From Chromohalobacter canadensis (GTDB taxonomy: Bacteria; Pseudomonadota; Gammaproteobacteria; Pseudomonadales; Halomonadaceae): DNA of 64,000 nucleotides. Positions within the stretch are counted from its first letter, which is position 1, and every line of letters starts with the position of its first letter. The DNA lies in the NCBI RefSeq assembly GCF_029544075.1, contig NZ_JAJQJH010000004.1, forward strand, positions 151,920 through 215,919, in the 5' to 3' direction. The notes under the pieces are model-generated. The model was not told the origin of the DNA. It saw only the letters and a program-made list of their open reading frames with translations, and searched no databases. This document shows, piece after piece, positions 53,220 to 62,380 of this stretch. The position numbers and the translations under genes were made by a program.

Positions 53220-53993
53220 ATGGCACTCGCCAAGCGCATCATCCCCTGTCTCGACGTCGATGCCGGCCGCGTGGTCAAGGGCGTCAATTTCGTCGGCATC
53301 CGTGACGCCGGCGACCCGGTCGAGGTCGCCAAGCGCTACAACCAGCAAGGCGCCGACGAGATCACCTTCCTCGACATCACCGCCAGCCACGAGGATCGTG
53401 GCACCACGGTGGAAATGGTCGAACGCATCGCCGGGGAGGTCTTCATTCCGTTGACGGTGGGCGGTGGCATTCGCACCTGCGACGACATCCGCACCATGCT
53501 CAATGCCGGCGCCGACAAGGTGTCGATCAACACTGCCGCAGTGACCAACCCCGACTTCGTTCACGAAGCGGCCGAGCGTTTCGGGAGCCAATGCATCGTT
53601 GTCGCCATTGATGCCAAGCGGGTCTCCGAAGAGGGCGAGCCGCCGCGCTGGGAGATCTTCACCCACGGCGGACGCAAGCCCACCGGGCTCGATGCTGTGG
53701 AATGGGCATGCAAGATGGTCGAACTCGGTGCGGGAGAATTGCTGCTGACCAGCATGGACCGCGACGGCACCAAGGCCGGTTTCGACCTGGGCGTGACCCG
53801 CGCCATCGCCGATGCCGTCAGCGTCCCGATCATCGCCTCCGGCGGTGTCGGCCATCTCGATCATCTGGTCGCGGGCGTCAAGGAAGGCGGGGCGGATGCC
53901 GTACTCGCCGCCAGTATCTTCCACTTCGGTGAGTACACCATCCCCGACGCCAAACGCTACATGGCCGAACACGGCATCGAGATGCGCTTATAG
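53220..53993 (+). CDS. hisF: Imidazole glycerol phosphate synthase, cyclase subunit
   Basis: A 257-residue TIM-barrel cyclase, partner of HisH. Catalytic Asp residues lie in [19 protein letters not shown] and [28 protein letters not shown] is a phosphate-binding loop. It makes IGP and AICAR. The ATG is 2 bp after the hisA stop, with GGAGA inside the hisA end. Confidence 0.97.
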   Translation: MALAKRIIPCLDVDAGRVVKGVNFVGIRDAGDPVEVAKRYNQQGADEITFLDITASHEDRGTTVEMVERIAGEVFIPLTVGGGIRTCDDIRTMLNAGADKVSINTAAVTNPDFVHEAAERFGSQCIVVAIDAKRVSEEGEPPRWEIFTHGGRKPTGLDAVEWACKMVELGAGELLLTSMDRDGTKAGFDLGVTRAIADAVSVPIIASGGVGHLDHLVAGVKEGGADAVLAASIFHFGEYTIPDAKRYMAEHGIEMRL

Positions 53994-54003
53994 CGCGCGT
54001 CTC

Positions 54004-54600
54004 TTATCCCTCGGCGCTGAGTCCCAGATTACTCACGCCCTCGTTACGCCCCAGGCGCCGCAGCGACTTGAGTGCGTCACGCGTCAGCGGCGCCTCGACG
54101 TGCTCGAGCACCGCTTCCTGGAAGCCGTGCTCGTCGTCCATCAACGGATGCTCACGCACACGTGCCGCCAGCCGCTCAGCGTCATCGTCCGCGCCGTCGG
54201 TCATCTCAATGTAGGCATGCACACCATCACGAGACAGGCGGCTCACATCACGCGGCGATTCGGGTGCTTCGCTGCGCAAGGCGTCAAGCAATGCCGCCAA
54301 GGCCATGACCACTTCAATTGCCCGACGCGCGCCGAAGCTATCGTCGGTTTCCGGCGGCTCCTGCTCGGCGAGTTTTTCAGCCTGCTTGTCGAAGTCTATC
54401 GCCGCATCTTTAACGGCCAGCGCTTCCCACGCTAGATCAAGCACGTTGCGCAGCACCTTCGCGTCACCGGCGCCGCTCATCTGAGCATATAGCGCGTAGT
54501 TGGGGCTCATACGCTCTATCAAGGCCGCCATGAAGGCCAGCCGAGCGCGCGCGGGCAATTGATCCAAACGAGCATGGAAGCCGTCGGCAGACGCTGTCAT
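54004..54600 (-). CDS. YjaG/DUF416 family protein
   Basis: A 198-residue helical protein of the DUF416 family: RLAFMAALIERMSPNYALYAQ near the N-terminus is the family signature, followed by VLDLAWEALAVKDAAIDFDK. The family is widespread in gammaproteobacteria and has no known function. Convergent with hisF at 10 bp spacing; the gene for the alkyltransferase-like protein lies upstream on the same strand. Confidence 0.88.
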   Translation of the reverse strand: MTASADGFHARLDQLPARARLAFMAALIERMSPNYALYAQMSGAGDAKVLRNVLDLAWEALAVKDAAIDFDKQAEKLAEQEPPETDDSFGARRAIEVVMALAALLDALRSEAPESPRDVSRLSRDGVHAYIEMTDGADDDAERLAARVREHPLMDDEHGFQEAVLEHVEAPLTRDALKSLRRLGRNEGVSNLGLSAEG

Positions 54601-54623
54601 ATCATTACTCCTCAGGGGATGCG

Positions 54624-54920
54624 TCAGGGCCAGAGTATGTCTTGGAGAACACGCCCACGGGCATCGAACACGACGCCCTCGGCGCGCAGTTTTTCATGCT
54701 GGCGCACGGCACCAGTATGCTCGGTCACGCGTCGGCTGGCATTGATGACGCGGTGCCAGGGCAGCCCGTGGCCGCTAGGCAGGTGACGCATGGCACTACC
54801 CACCATGCGCGCCGTGGCGCCATCGGTCATATTCGCGATGCGCCCATACGTTGTCACTCGACCCTCGGGGATCTGGGCGACGATAGTATAAATCTGTTCA
54901 AGCACCTCGGCTCGCGGCAT
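54624..54920 (-). CDS. Alkyltransferase-like protein (ATL/YbaZ type)
   Basis: A 98-residue protein with the DNA-binding domain of O6-alkylguanine-DNA alkyltransferases. VTTYGRIA and the Arg-finger region (ATARMVGSAMRHLPSG) are conserved, but the active Cys of PCHRV is Trp55 (PWHRV), the hallmark of ATL proteins. ATLs bind alkylated guanine without repairing it and recruit nucleotide excision repair. ATG 54920 follows GAGGAG; an upstream in-frame ATG at 54944 is less likely. Confidence 0.92.
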   Translation of the reverse strand: MPRAEVLEQIYTIVAQIPEGRVTTYGRIANMTDGATARMVGSAMRHLPSGHGLPWHRVINASRRVTEHTGAVRQHEKLRAEGVVFDARGRVLQDILWP

Positions 54921-54982
54921 GCTAGCTCTCCTCGACGACCCCACTTGCTGCGTGGGGGCGGCTTTATCATCATGGGCGCATC

Positions 54983-55690
54983 ATGCATATCTACTTTCTT
55001 CAGCACGCGGATTACCTCGGCCCGGCGCGCTTCGCCGATTGGCTGACGGGCATGGGCCACAGCCATAATACCTGCCATTTATATGCGGACGAGGCACCGC
55101 CGCGTTTCGACAACTTCGATGCCTTGATCGTGCTCGACGCACCGTTCGGGCTCCACGAGGACGCGCCACCGACGTGGCTCCAGCGCGAGCGCAAATTGAT
55201 CGCGCGTATGCTCAAGAGCGGCAAGCCGCTGCTCGGCGTCGGTCTCGGTGCGCAGTTGATCGCCGAGGCGCTGGGCGCCATCGTCTCCCGAGGTACCTAT
55301 GCCGAGCGCGGCTGGCAGACTATCACCTTGGCCGACGAGAGCCCCTTCGACCTGCCCGAGCGCTTCGAGGCATTCACTTGGCACCACGATGTCTTTGGCT
55401 TACCCGACGAGGCCTTGCCTCTGGGCGGCAGTACCGCCAGCCCGTTGCAAGGCTTCGCTTGGGACGGCGGCCGCGTGGTGGCACTGCAATGTCACCTGGA
55501 GGCCACTGCTACCTCGGTCAGTGTCCTTTACGATCAACTTGCGGCATTCGACGAGCGGCTCGCGGCCACCGACGGCGCTTACCTGCAATCCCGCGAGACG
55601 GTCATGGAGGAGCCGCGGCGTTTCGACCGCCTCGCCGCCTTGCTCGACCGCGTCATGCTCGACTGGTTGCGTCACGCCCGCCGTCCTTAG
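54983..55690 (+). CDS. Class-I glutamine amidotransferase homologue lacking the catalytic Cys
   Basis: A 235-residue GMP-synthase-like amidotransferase fold. The nucleophile loop usually reads GVCLGAQ; here residues 85-91 are GVGLGAQ, with Gly87 in place of Cys. The other parts look normal: FTWHHDVFGLP and the later QCHLEAT (His-Glu). Related proteins hydrolyse gamma-glutamyl conjugates such as gamma-Glu-polyamine, or are of unknown role. Loss of the Cys predicts no glutaminase activity. It is alone between divergent and convergent neighbours. Confidence 0.85.
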   Translation: MHIYFLQHADYLGPARFADWLTGMGHSHNTCHLYADEAPPRFDNFDALIVLDAPFGLHEDAPPTWLQRERKLIARMLKSGKPLLGVGLGAQLIAEALGAIVSRGTYAERGWQTITLADESPFDLPERFEAFTWHHDVFGLPDEALPLGGSTASPLQGFAWDGGRVVALQCHLEATATSVSVLYDQLAAFDERLAATDGAYLQSRETVMEEPRRFDRLAALLDRVMLDWLRHARRP

Positions 55691-55724
55691 TCCACAAGAG
55701 ACAAAGCGCGAGACAGGTGAACGA

Positions 55725-56810
55725 TCAGCGCCCCAGCGACGCCGACCAGTCGCGCGCGAACGCCAGGCAACTCTCCCAATCGCCGATATGCAGCGCCTCG
55801 TGAGACGACTGCTCGAGCTGATAGCGATACATGGGATCGTAGTATTCGAGCATCAGCGGTGCGAGCCAGGCTTCGTGCGCCTGAGCATTGCCCCGCTGGT
55901 GTTCGCGGAAAGCCAGCGCCTGCAAGCGTTGCAGACGCTGGAAACGCGCACTGCCTAGACGTTTACGCACGCGCTTGAGCGCGCTGGAAAGCTGCTTGCG
56001 CATCAGTGCCCAGCCCAGCCACTCGCCATAGTGGTCACGATAGGTCTGCCACAGGGTCTCGATATAGTCCTTGCGGATCTGTTCGAGGCGCCAGTCCAGC
56101 GGCATTTCCACGCGAATGCGCGGCGCCGCTTCCATGGTCCGCCAGAAGGGCAAGGGAATATCCAGCCGCCCGATCATGCGTGACTCATCCTCTACCACGC
56201 AGCCAAGCGGCATCCGTGATAGCGCCACGCCCAGCGAATGTTCGAAATCGATCTGCGACGGCCCTTGCAAGGGATGTCGACCGAATGCCGAGCCCTTGTG
56301 CCGGGCATGGCCCTCGAGATCGACCCCCGTGTCGAGGCGTTGAATCAACTCGGTCTTGGCGCTACCGGTGAGGCCGGCCACGACTAGCGTCGGCCGTGTT
56401 GCCGCCGAGGCAATCTCGGCGCTCAGGCACTGTCGCATGGCTTTCCAGCCGCCTTGGATACGCGGCAGGGTGATGCCCGCCTCCTGCAGCCACTGCTGCG
56501 CGATTTGCGAACGCAGCCCGCCCCGGAAGCAATAGATCAGTGCCTGGGGATGACGCTCGGCAAACGCTTGCCACGCCGCCACACGACGCCGTTTGAGGGC
56601 GCCATCCACCAATTGCGTGCCCAACTCGATGGCGGCGGCCTGACCGGCTTCTTTATAGCGAATCCCCACCGCCTGGCGCTCGGCATCGTCCATCAACGGC
56701 AGGTTGACGGCACCCGGCAATGCGCCCTGAGCGAATTCCACCGGGGCACGAACATCGATCAGCGGGCGCTCGAGCAACGCCAGACCGGGCGCGATTTGCG
56801 GTAGGCTCAC
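55725..56810 (-). CDS. mnmH: tRNA 2-selenouridine synthase
   Basis: A 361-residue enzyme that replaces sulfur by selenium at the wobble 2-thiouridine of tRNAs for Lys, Glu and Gln, using selenophosphate. The N-terminal rhodanese domain has Cys94 in [11 protein letters not shown]; the P-loop [10 protein letters not shown] starts at about 146. The 4-bp overlap with selD, which makes selenophosphate, supports the role directly. Confidence 0.95.
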   Translation of the reverse strand: MSLPQIAPGLALLERPLIDVRAPVEFAQGALPGAVNLPLMDDAERQAVGIRYKEAGQAAAIELGTQLVDGALKRRRVAAWQAFAERHPQALIYCFRGGLRSQIAQQWLQEAGITLPRIQGGWKAMRQCLSAEIASAATRPTLVVAGLTGSAKTELIQRLDTGVDLEGHARHKGSAFGRHPLQGPSQIDFEHSLGVALSRMPLGCVVEDESRMIGRLDIPLPFWRTMEAAPRIRVEMPLDWRLEQIRKDYIETLWQTYRDHYGEWLGWALMRKQLSSALKRVRKRLGSARFQRLQRLQALAFREHQRGNAQAHEAWLAPLMLEYYDPMYRYQLEQSSHEALHIGDWESCLAFARDWSASLGR

Positions 56811-57844
56811 CCACGCACCTCGATCACACTGGCGCCACTCGCGGGGCGCATCTCACCGAAGGCTTCCAACGTGAGGCCGTGTTGACGGCCGATACGCTCG
56901 ACGTCGTCCGCCCAGGCGGGGTCGACGCTGAGCAGCAGGCCACCCGAGGTCTGGGGATCGCACAACCACTGCCAATGCGCCGCATCCATATCGGGCAAGG
57001 CCTCGCCCAGGGCCTGACGGTTGCGCTGCGTGCCACCAGGCACCGCCCCGCGCCGCCGGTATGCTTCAGCCTCGGCGAGTCTGGGCAGCTTGGCGAAGTC
57101 GATTCGCGCCTTGAGTCCGCTCGCCTGGCAGACCTCGCTTAGGTGCCCGGCCAAGCCAAAGCCGGTGACATCGGTCATGGCATGCACGCCCTGGACCTTG
57201 GCCAACTCGATCCCGATCCGGTTGGCCTTCAGCATCGTTCGGCGCGCCAGCCCCTGGTGACCGGATTCCAGCCAACCATGCTTCTCGGCCGTGGTCAGCA
57301 GCCCCACTCCCAGCGGCTTGGTGAGGTACAGCAAGTCGCCTGCCTTGGCGTTGCTGTTGAGCTTGAGGTGCTCGAGATCGACCAGGCCATTCACTGCCAG
57401 GCCGAAGATCGGCTCGGGGGCGTCGATGGAGTGTCCGCCGGCCAAGGCCAGACCCAGCTCACGGCAGATCGACTGTGCGCCGCCTACCACGTCGCCGGCG
57501 ATTTCGGCGGCCAGCTTGTCGAGCGGCCAGCCGAGAATGCCCAGTGCCATGATCGGCGTGCCACCCATGGCATAGACATCGCTGATGGCGTTGATGGCGG
57601 CGATGCGCCCGAAGTCGAAGGGGTCGTCGACGATGGGCATGAAGAAGTCGGTCGTCGAGATAAGGCCGCGACCGTCACCGAGGTCGTAGACGGCGGCGTC
57701 CTCGCGGCCCTGATTGCCCACGATCAAGCGTTTGTCGGTGGCACCGGGGCCCGCCTTGGAGAGGATGCTGTCCAGCACGTCGGGGGCGATCTTGCAGCCA
57801 CAGCCAGCGCCGTGGCTGTATTGCGTCAGGCGAATGGCACTCAT
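56807..57844 (-). CDS. selD: Selenide, water dikinase (selenophosphate synthetase)
   Basis: A 345-residue enzyme that makes selenophosphate from selenide and ATP. The catalytic Cys17-Lys18 pair lies in [13 protein letters not shown], so this copy uses Cys, not selenocysteine. Metal-binding Asp residues are in [12 protein letters not shown] and [26 protein letters not shown] is conserved. Its product feeds MnmH encoded next in the operon. No selA/selB are seen in the window, so tRNA modification is the evident use. Confidence 0.97.
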   Translation of the reverse strand: MSAIRLTQYSHGAGCGCKIAPDVLDSILSKAGPGATDKRLIVGNQGREDAAVYDLGDGRGLISTTDFFMPIVDDPFDFGRIAAINAISDVYAMGGTPIMALGILGWPLDKLAAEIAGDVVGGAQSICRELGLALAGGHSIDAPEPIFGLAVNGLVDLEHLKLNSNAKAGDLLYLTKPLGVGLLTTAEKHGWLESGHQGLARRTMLKANRIGIELAKVQGVHAMTDVTGFGLAGHLSEVCQASGLKARIDFAKLPRLAEAEAYRRRGAVPGGTQRNRQALGEALPDMDAAHWQWLCDPQTSGGLLLSVDPAWADDVERIGRQHGLTLEAFGEMRPASGASVIEVRG

Positions 57845-57898
57845 TGGGCACTCCTTGGCAATCGTTCACTCCATTCTACATCACCGGCGCGCCAGCGT

Positions 57899-59275
57899 TT
57901 ACAGGGCTTCCAGGGCATCGCCGAGTTTATCGACGGCGATCACTTCCATGCCCTCGGGCGCCTGCCGGGGGGCGTTGGCACGCGGCACGATGGCGCGTGT
58001 AAAGCCGTGTTTGGCAGCCTCGACGATACGCTCTTGGCCACTGGGCACGGGGCGAATCTCGCCCGACAGCCCCACTTCGCCGAAGGCCACCAGTTCACGT
58101 GGCAAGTTGCGGTTCTGCAGACTGGAGACGACGGCCAGCAATACGGCCAGGTCAGCGCTGGTTTCGAGCACCTTGACGCCGCCGACCACATTGAGGAAGA
58201 CATCCTGATCGCCGGTAAACAAGCCACCATGCTTGTGCAGCACGGCCAGCAGCATCGCCAGGCGATTCTGATCGAGACCCACGGCGACGCGCCGTGGGTT
58301 GCCCAAGGCCGAATCGTCGAGTAATGCCTGAACCTCGACGAGAATCGGCCGCGTGCCTTCCCAGACCACCATCACCAGGCTGCCGGGCGCTTGTTCCTCG
58401 GCGCGCGACAAGAAGATGGCGCTGGGATTCTTGACCTCCTTGAGGCCGTGTTCGAGCATCGCAAACACGCCCAGCTCGTTGACCGCGCCGAAGCGATTCT
58501 TTTGCCCGCGCAGGGTGCGGAATCGCGAGTCCGCCCCACCTTCGAGCAGCAACGACGCATCGATCATGTGCTCCAGCACCTTGGGACCGGCCAGCGTACC
58601 GTCCTTGGTGACGTGCCCCACCAGCATCAGCACGGTGTTCGACTGCTTGGCGAAACGCGTCAACGCCGCCGACGACTCGCGCACTTGTGCCACGCCGCCG
58701 GGTGCCGAGCTGATATCCTCCAGGTGCATGGTCTGGATCGAGTCGATGATCAGCACGGCGGGCTTTTCACGCTCGGCGACCGCAAGCACCGTTTCGATGC
58801 TGGTCTCGGCGAGCATGTTGAGCCCCTTGACTGGCAGTTGCAGCCGATGCGCACGCATCGCTACCTGGGAGAGCGACTCCTCTCCGGTGACGTATACCAC
58901 CTTGTGCGACTGGGCCAGTTTGCAGGCGGTCTGCAGCAGCAACGTCGACTTGCCGGCGCCGGGATTGCCCCCCAACAGCACCGCCGAGCCCGGGACGAGA
59001 CCGCCGCCCAGTACGCGATCGAACTCGCCGAAGGAGGAAGAGAAGCGCGGCACTTCGGTGAGGTCGACCTCGCCCAGGTCGACCACGTCGCGCGAGACCA
59101 ACCCCGCATAGCCGCTCCGCCCCGTCGTCGACGGTGACTGCGCATGTGGCCGAGCACTGCCCAGGCGCACTTCGCTGAGCGTATTCCACTCGCGGCAGCT
59201 CGAACACTGCCCTTGCCATTTATTGTATTCGGCACCGCATTCGGTGCACACGAAGGCGCTTTTCGCCTTGGCCAT
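57899..59275 (-). CDS. radA: DNA repair protein RadA
   Basis: A 458-residue RecA-like ATPase that drives branch migration in recombination. The N-terminal zinc finger has Cys10, 13, 24 and 27 (CTECGAEYNKWQGQCSSC). Walker A is GGNPGAGKSTLLLQ, the RadA-specific KNRFG motif is in GQKNRFGAVNELG, and the C-terminal Lon-protease-like domain starts near 280 (VGLDQNRLAMLLAVLHKHGG). Upstream of selD on the same strand with 54 bp between. Confidence 0.97.
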   Translation of the reverse strand: MAKAKSAFVCTECGAEYNKWQGQCSSCREWNTLSEVRLGSARPHAQSPSTTGRSGYAGLVSRDVVDLGEVDLTEVPRFSSSFGEFDRVLGGGLVPGSAVLLGGNPGAGKSTLLLQTACKLAQSHKVVYVTGEESLSQVAMRAHRLQLPVKGLNMLAETSIETVLAVAEREKPAVLIIDSIQTMHLEDISSAPGGVAQVRESSAALTRFAKQSNTVLMLVGHVTKDGTLAGPKVLEHMIDASLLLEGGADSRFRTLRGQKNRFGAVNELGVFAMLEHGLKEVKNPSAIFLSRAEEQAPGSLVMVVWEGTRPILVEVQALLDDSALGNPRRVAVGLDQNRLAMLLAVLHKHGGLFTGDQDVFLNVVGGVKVLETSADLAVLLAVVSSLQNRNLPRELVAFGEVGLSGEIRPVPSGQERIVEAAKHGFTRAIVPRANAPRQAPEGMEVIAVDKLGDALEAL

Positions 59276-59365
59276 GTCGTCGCTCCTTGCTGATCACCGG
59301 CATTCTATCATTGCGCCCGGCATCGCCTCGCCCGGGTATATACCCCACGAAAGGGCCGAACATGC

Positions 59366-59390
59366 AAAAGGCGGCCCGTGGCCGCCTTTT
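59366..59390 (-). terminator. Terminator of the NlpE-like gene
   Basis: AAAAGGCGGCC (59366-59376) pairs perfectly with GGCCGCCTTTT (59380-59390) around CGT. On the minus strand it is followed by a T-run; it can also act on the plus strand. Confidence 0.85.
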
Positions 59391-59409
59391 CGGTGATACG
59401 AGAACGCGC

Positions 59410-59868
59410 TTATTGCTGGCGTTGTAGACGCAGCGTCTCGCCGTTCTCGAAGCGACGCAGTTGCGGGTCGATCAGCTCCAGCGTGTTGGCGTCGAGCTTT
59501 TGGAAGTAATAGATCTGACCTTCGCCCTCGGGCGTCAGCTCGTAGACAGTCGCCTCGGGGTCTTCCGCGGCGCCATCAATGACTTCCCACTGGCCGTCGT
59601 ATTCTTCGGCCGGCGGATTTTCCGGATGATTGCGATATTCGGCTTGCAACTCGAAGGTGCGCTCATCCGCAGTCGCATCCTCATCACCCATCAGTTGCAC
59701 TTCAAGATCGATACCGTCGCAGCTGCGGCATGGCAAGGTACCGCTATAGACGGTCGGCTGTTCGGCTTGCTCCGACGCACCAGGCTGGCCTTGCTGCGAA
59801 GTGCCTGTGGCACAACCGGCAAGTACGGCGAGCATGGCGGAACCGGCGAGCAACGTCCTGATCTGCAT
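59410..59868 (-). CDS. NlpE-like copper-resistance lipoprotein
   Basis: A 152-residue outer-membrane-type lipoprotein. A lipobox LAGC ends the signal at Cys19. The NlpE N-domain signature GTLPCRSCDGIDLEVQL contains the CxxC motif linked to redox/metal sensing. E. coli NlpE has an extra C-terminal domain; this protein has only the N-domain, as in many NlpE_N proteins. AGGAGG precedes the ATG at 59866-59868; a longer frame adds six residues without a better signal. Confidence 0.88.
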   Translation of the reverse strand: MQIRTLLAGSAMLAVLAGCATGTSQQGQPGASEQAEQPTVYSGTLPCRSCDGIDLEVQLMGDEDATADERTFELQAEYRNHPENPPAEEYDGQWEVIDGAAEDPEATVYELTPEGEGQIYYFQKLDANTLELIDPQLRRFENGETLRLQRQQ

Positions 59869-59970
59869 GATAGTCCTCCTAACCAATGGGTCCTGGGCCG
59901 CTCCCGCGGCCCCGTGGGTGACAGCATAGCGTCATGTGACGCTATCGGACACCCTTTGCAGGCTTAGACC

Positions 59971-61068
59971 TCATGATAATGTCGAATAGTCCGTGTAGCC
60001 CTCGGTACCACCGCCATAGAACGTTGCCGGGTCAGGTTCATTGAGCGTGCTCTCGCGACGGAAGCGTTCGACGAGGTCAGGGTTGGCGATATACGGACGC
60101 CCGAAGGCAGCGCCATCACCCAGACCATCGCGAATCAACGCTTCAGTGCGCTCGGCGGTGTAGTGCCCGCAGTAGATCAGCGTTCCCGGGAAGCGCTTGC
60201 GCAACTCGCGACGGAAGTCGTCGGTCAACTGCGGCCCTTCGCCAGTCCAGTCGGGCTCGTTGACATGCAAGTAGGCAATGCCGCGACGCGTCAATTGCTC
60301 GGCCAGATAGAAGGCCATTGCCTCCGATTCGTCGTCGCTCAGGCCGAAGATCTCGATGAACGGCGAGATACGAATCCCGACTCGATCGGCGCCCATGACC
60401 TCACTGACGGCATCGACGACTTCCAGGACCAGGCGCGCCCGGTTGACCAGGTTTCCGCCATAGCGGTCGGTACGCTTATTCGAGCCGGTCGCCATGAACT
60501 GTTGCAGCAGGTATGCATTGGCGGCGTGCACCTCGACCATATCGAAACCCGCGCGTTTGGCACGCTTGGCGGCCTGGCGATAGTCGTCGATCAGCGCAGG
60601 AATCTCGTTGGTTTCCAAGGCTCTTGGGGTGCTGGTCGGGTGCTGGCCCGAGCTGCCGTCATCGAACTCGAGAAAGCAGTTGGCGCCTTCTGCTTGTAGT
60701 GCGCTCGGCGCCACCGGCGGCTGGCCACCCGGCTGGATCTTGTGATGCGAGATCCGGCCCACATGCCATAGCTGCAAGGCGATTCGCCCGCCGGCACGAT
60801 GCACGCTGTCCACGACGCCACGCCAACCGGCTTCCTGCTCATCGGTATAAATGCCCGGCGTATAGACATAGCCACGCGCAGTGGGAGAAATGTTCGTCGC
60901 CTCGCTGATGATCAGGCCGGCATCAGCGCGCTGCGCATAATAGGTTTGCTGCAGCGCCTTGGGCACCATATCCGGCGTGCGAGCGCGAGTCAGCGGTGCC
61001 ATCAGCACTCGATTAGGGAGCGTCAGCTTGCCCATGGTGAGCGGTGAAAGCAGTGAATCGTAAGCCAT
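59971..61068 (-). CDS. nemA: Old yellow enzyme family NADH:flavin oxidoreductase (NemA-like)
   Basis: A 365-residue FMN-dependent ene-reductase. Start DSLLSPLTMGKLTLPNRVLMAPLTRARTP is the OYE opening; IALQLWHVGRISHH holds the FMN/active-site region and FDMVEVHAANAYLLQQF the conserved barrel strand; ICGHYT-type loop (IYCGHYTAERTE) is near the phosphate site. It reduces activated C=C bonds, nitro compounds or N-ethylmaleimide. AGGAGG precedes ATG 61068. Divergent from hisC. Confidence 0.93.
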   Translation of the reverse strand: MAYDSLLSPLTMGKLTLPNRVLMAPLTRARTPDMVPKALQQTYYAQRADAGLIISEATNISPTARGYVYTPGIYTDEQEAGWRGVVDSVHRAGGRIALQLWHVGRISHHKIQPGGQPPVAPSALQAEGANCFLEFDDGSSGQHPTSTPRALETNEIPALIDDYRQAAKRAKRAGFDMVEVHAANAYLLQQFMATGSNKRTDRYGGNLVNRARLVLEVVDAVSEVMGADRVGIRISPFIEIFGLSDDESEAMAFYLAEQLTRRGIAYLHVNEPDWTGEGPQLTDDFRRELRKRFPGTLIYCGHYTAERTEALIRDGLGDGAAFGRPYIANPDLVERFRRESTLNEPDPATFYGGGTEGYTDYSTLS

Positions 61069-61122
61069 GTCGCCTCCTGTAGAACTCTTGGTAATCATCA
61101 CGATATGCAAAAGATGAGGTCG

Positions 61123-61134
61123 TTAGTAAACTAA
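61123..61134. promoter_or_regulatory. Palindrome in the nemA/hisC intergenic region
   Basis: TTAGTAAACTAA is a perfect inverted repeat (TTAGT-AA-ACTAA) 55 bp upstream of nemA. It may be an operator for a TetR/HxlR/ArsR-type regulator, which commonly control ene-reductase genes; no such gene is adjacent. Confidence 0.4.
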
Positions 61135-61249
61135 TCAAGGGCATGCTGGCATTCTCTGTCGTCGACATACGAGACGCGGCACAACTTGCGCGCGTCCGGG
61201 CGTCGCGTCACCATGGACACCTACCTCATCACTGCCTGTGCGAGCTTCC

Positions 61250-62305
61250 ATGAGCAAGTTCTGGAGTCCCGCCGTGCGTGAGCTCACTCCTTATGTGCCG
61301 GGAGAGCAACCGCGCGAGCGTCTTATCAAACTCAATACCAACGAGAATCCCTATCCGCCCGCGCCCGGCGTTGAGCAGACGCTACGCGATTTTCCGGCCG
61401 CTCACCTGCGCCTTTACCCGGACCCTAGCGCCACAGCGCTTCGCGAGGCACTGGCCGGGGAATACGGCGTTGCGACCGAGCAGGTATTCGTCGGCAACGG
61501 CTCCGACGAGGTTCTGGCACTGGCTTTCCAGGCGTTCTTTCGCCAGACACAGCCGCTGCTGATGCCGGCGATTTCCTATAGCTTCTATCCGGTCTACTGC
61601 AAGCTCTACGATGTGACCTACCGAAGCGTGGCACTGGACGACCAGTGGCGCGTGCCACTGACGGCCTTCGATACCGGCAATGGCGGCATCGTCTTCGCCA
61701 ATCCCAACGCACCGACCGGCCACGGGCACCCGCGCGAGGCGATCGCTGCCTTGCTGGAGCGTAATACCGAGAGCGTGGTACTGGTCGATGAAGCCTATGT
61801 GGACTTCGGAGGCGAAAGCGCGATCCCTCTGATCGAGCGTTTCTCGAACTTGCTGGTGACGGGAACGTTCTCCAAATCACGAAGCCTGGCAGGACTACGC
61901 CTGGGCTTTGCGATCGGCTCGCGAGAACTGATCGAGGGGCTGGAGCGCGTCAAAGACTCCTTCAATTCCTTCCCTATCGATAGCATCACCATCGAAGCGG
62001 GCATCGCCGCGCTGCAGGATCAGGCCTACTTCGATGCCTGCCGCGAACGCGTCATCACAACGCGCGAGTGGACGCGGCGCCAACTCGAAACGCTTGGCTT
62101 CGAGGTATTACCCTCACAGACCAATTTCCTGTTCGTACGGCACGATGCTTATCAGGGGAGTATGCTCTTCGAAGGCTTGCGTGAACGGGGCATTCTAGTG
62201 CGCCACTTCAACAAGGAAGCGCTGAGCGACTTTTTGCGCATCAGCATCGGCACGGATGATGAAATGACGAGCCTCGTGGAAGCACTCGAGGCCATATGTC
62301 GCTAA
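61250..62305 (+). CDS. hisC: Histidinol-phosphate aminotransferase
   Basis: A 351-residue fold-type I PLP enzyme of the HisC family. IKLNTNENPYPPAPG is the family opening, VLVDEAYVDFGGES the cofactor Asp/Tyr region, and K209 in VTGTFSKSRSLAGLR the PLP lysine. It makes histidinol phosphate from imidazole-acetol phosphate. It lies 7 kb from hisBHAF; many related genomes have more than one hisC. ATG 61250 is chosen; a GTG at 61238 is possible. Confidence 0.93.
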   Translation: MSKFWSPAVRELTPYVPGEQPRERLIKLNTNENPYPPAPGVEQTLRDFPAAHLRLYPDPSATALREALAGEYGVATEQVFVGNGSDEVLALAFQAFFRQTQPLLMPAISYSFYPVYCKLYDVTYRSVALDDQWRVPLTAFDTGNGGIVFANPNAPTGHGHPREAIAALLERNTESVVLVDEAYVDFGGESAIPLIERFSNLLVTGTFSKSRSLAGLRLGFAIGSRELIEGLERVKDSFNSFPIDSITIEAGIAALQDQAYFDACRERVITTREWTRRQLETLGFEVLPSQTNFLFVRHDAYQGSMLFEGLRERGILVRHFNKEALSDFLRISIGTDDEMTSLVEALEAICR

Positions 62306-62327
62306 CGAAGCAGGGGCCACACAGCAA

Positions 62328-62350
62328 GACGCCCGCACGAGGCGGGCGTC
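62328..62350. terminator. Hairpin between convergent hisC and fliD
   Basis: GACGCCCGC (62328-62336) pairs with GCGGGCGTC (62342-62350) around 5 nt. It is between two convergent genes; no clear T-run on either strand. Confidence 0.65.
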
Positions 62351-62380
62351 GATCATGACAGGCGTCACGGCGGCCGGTCA

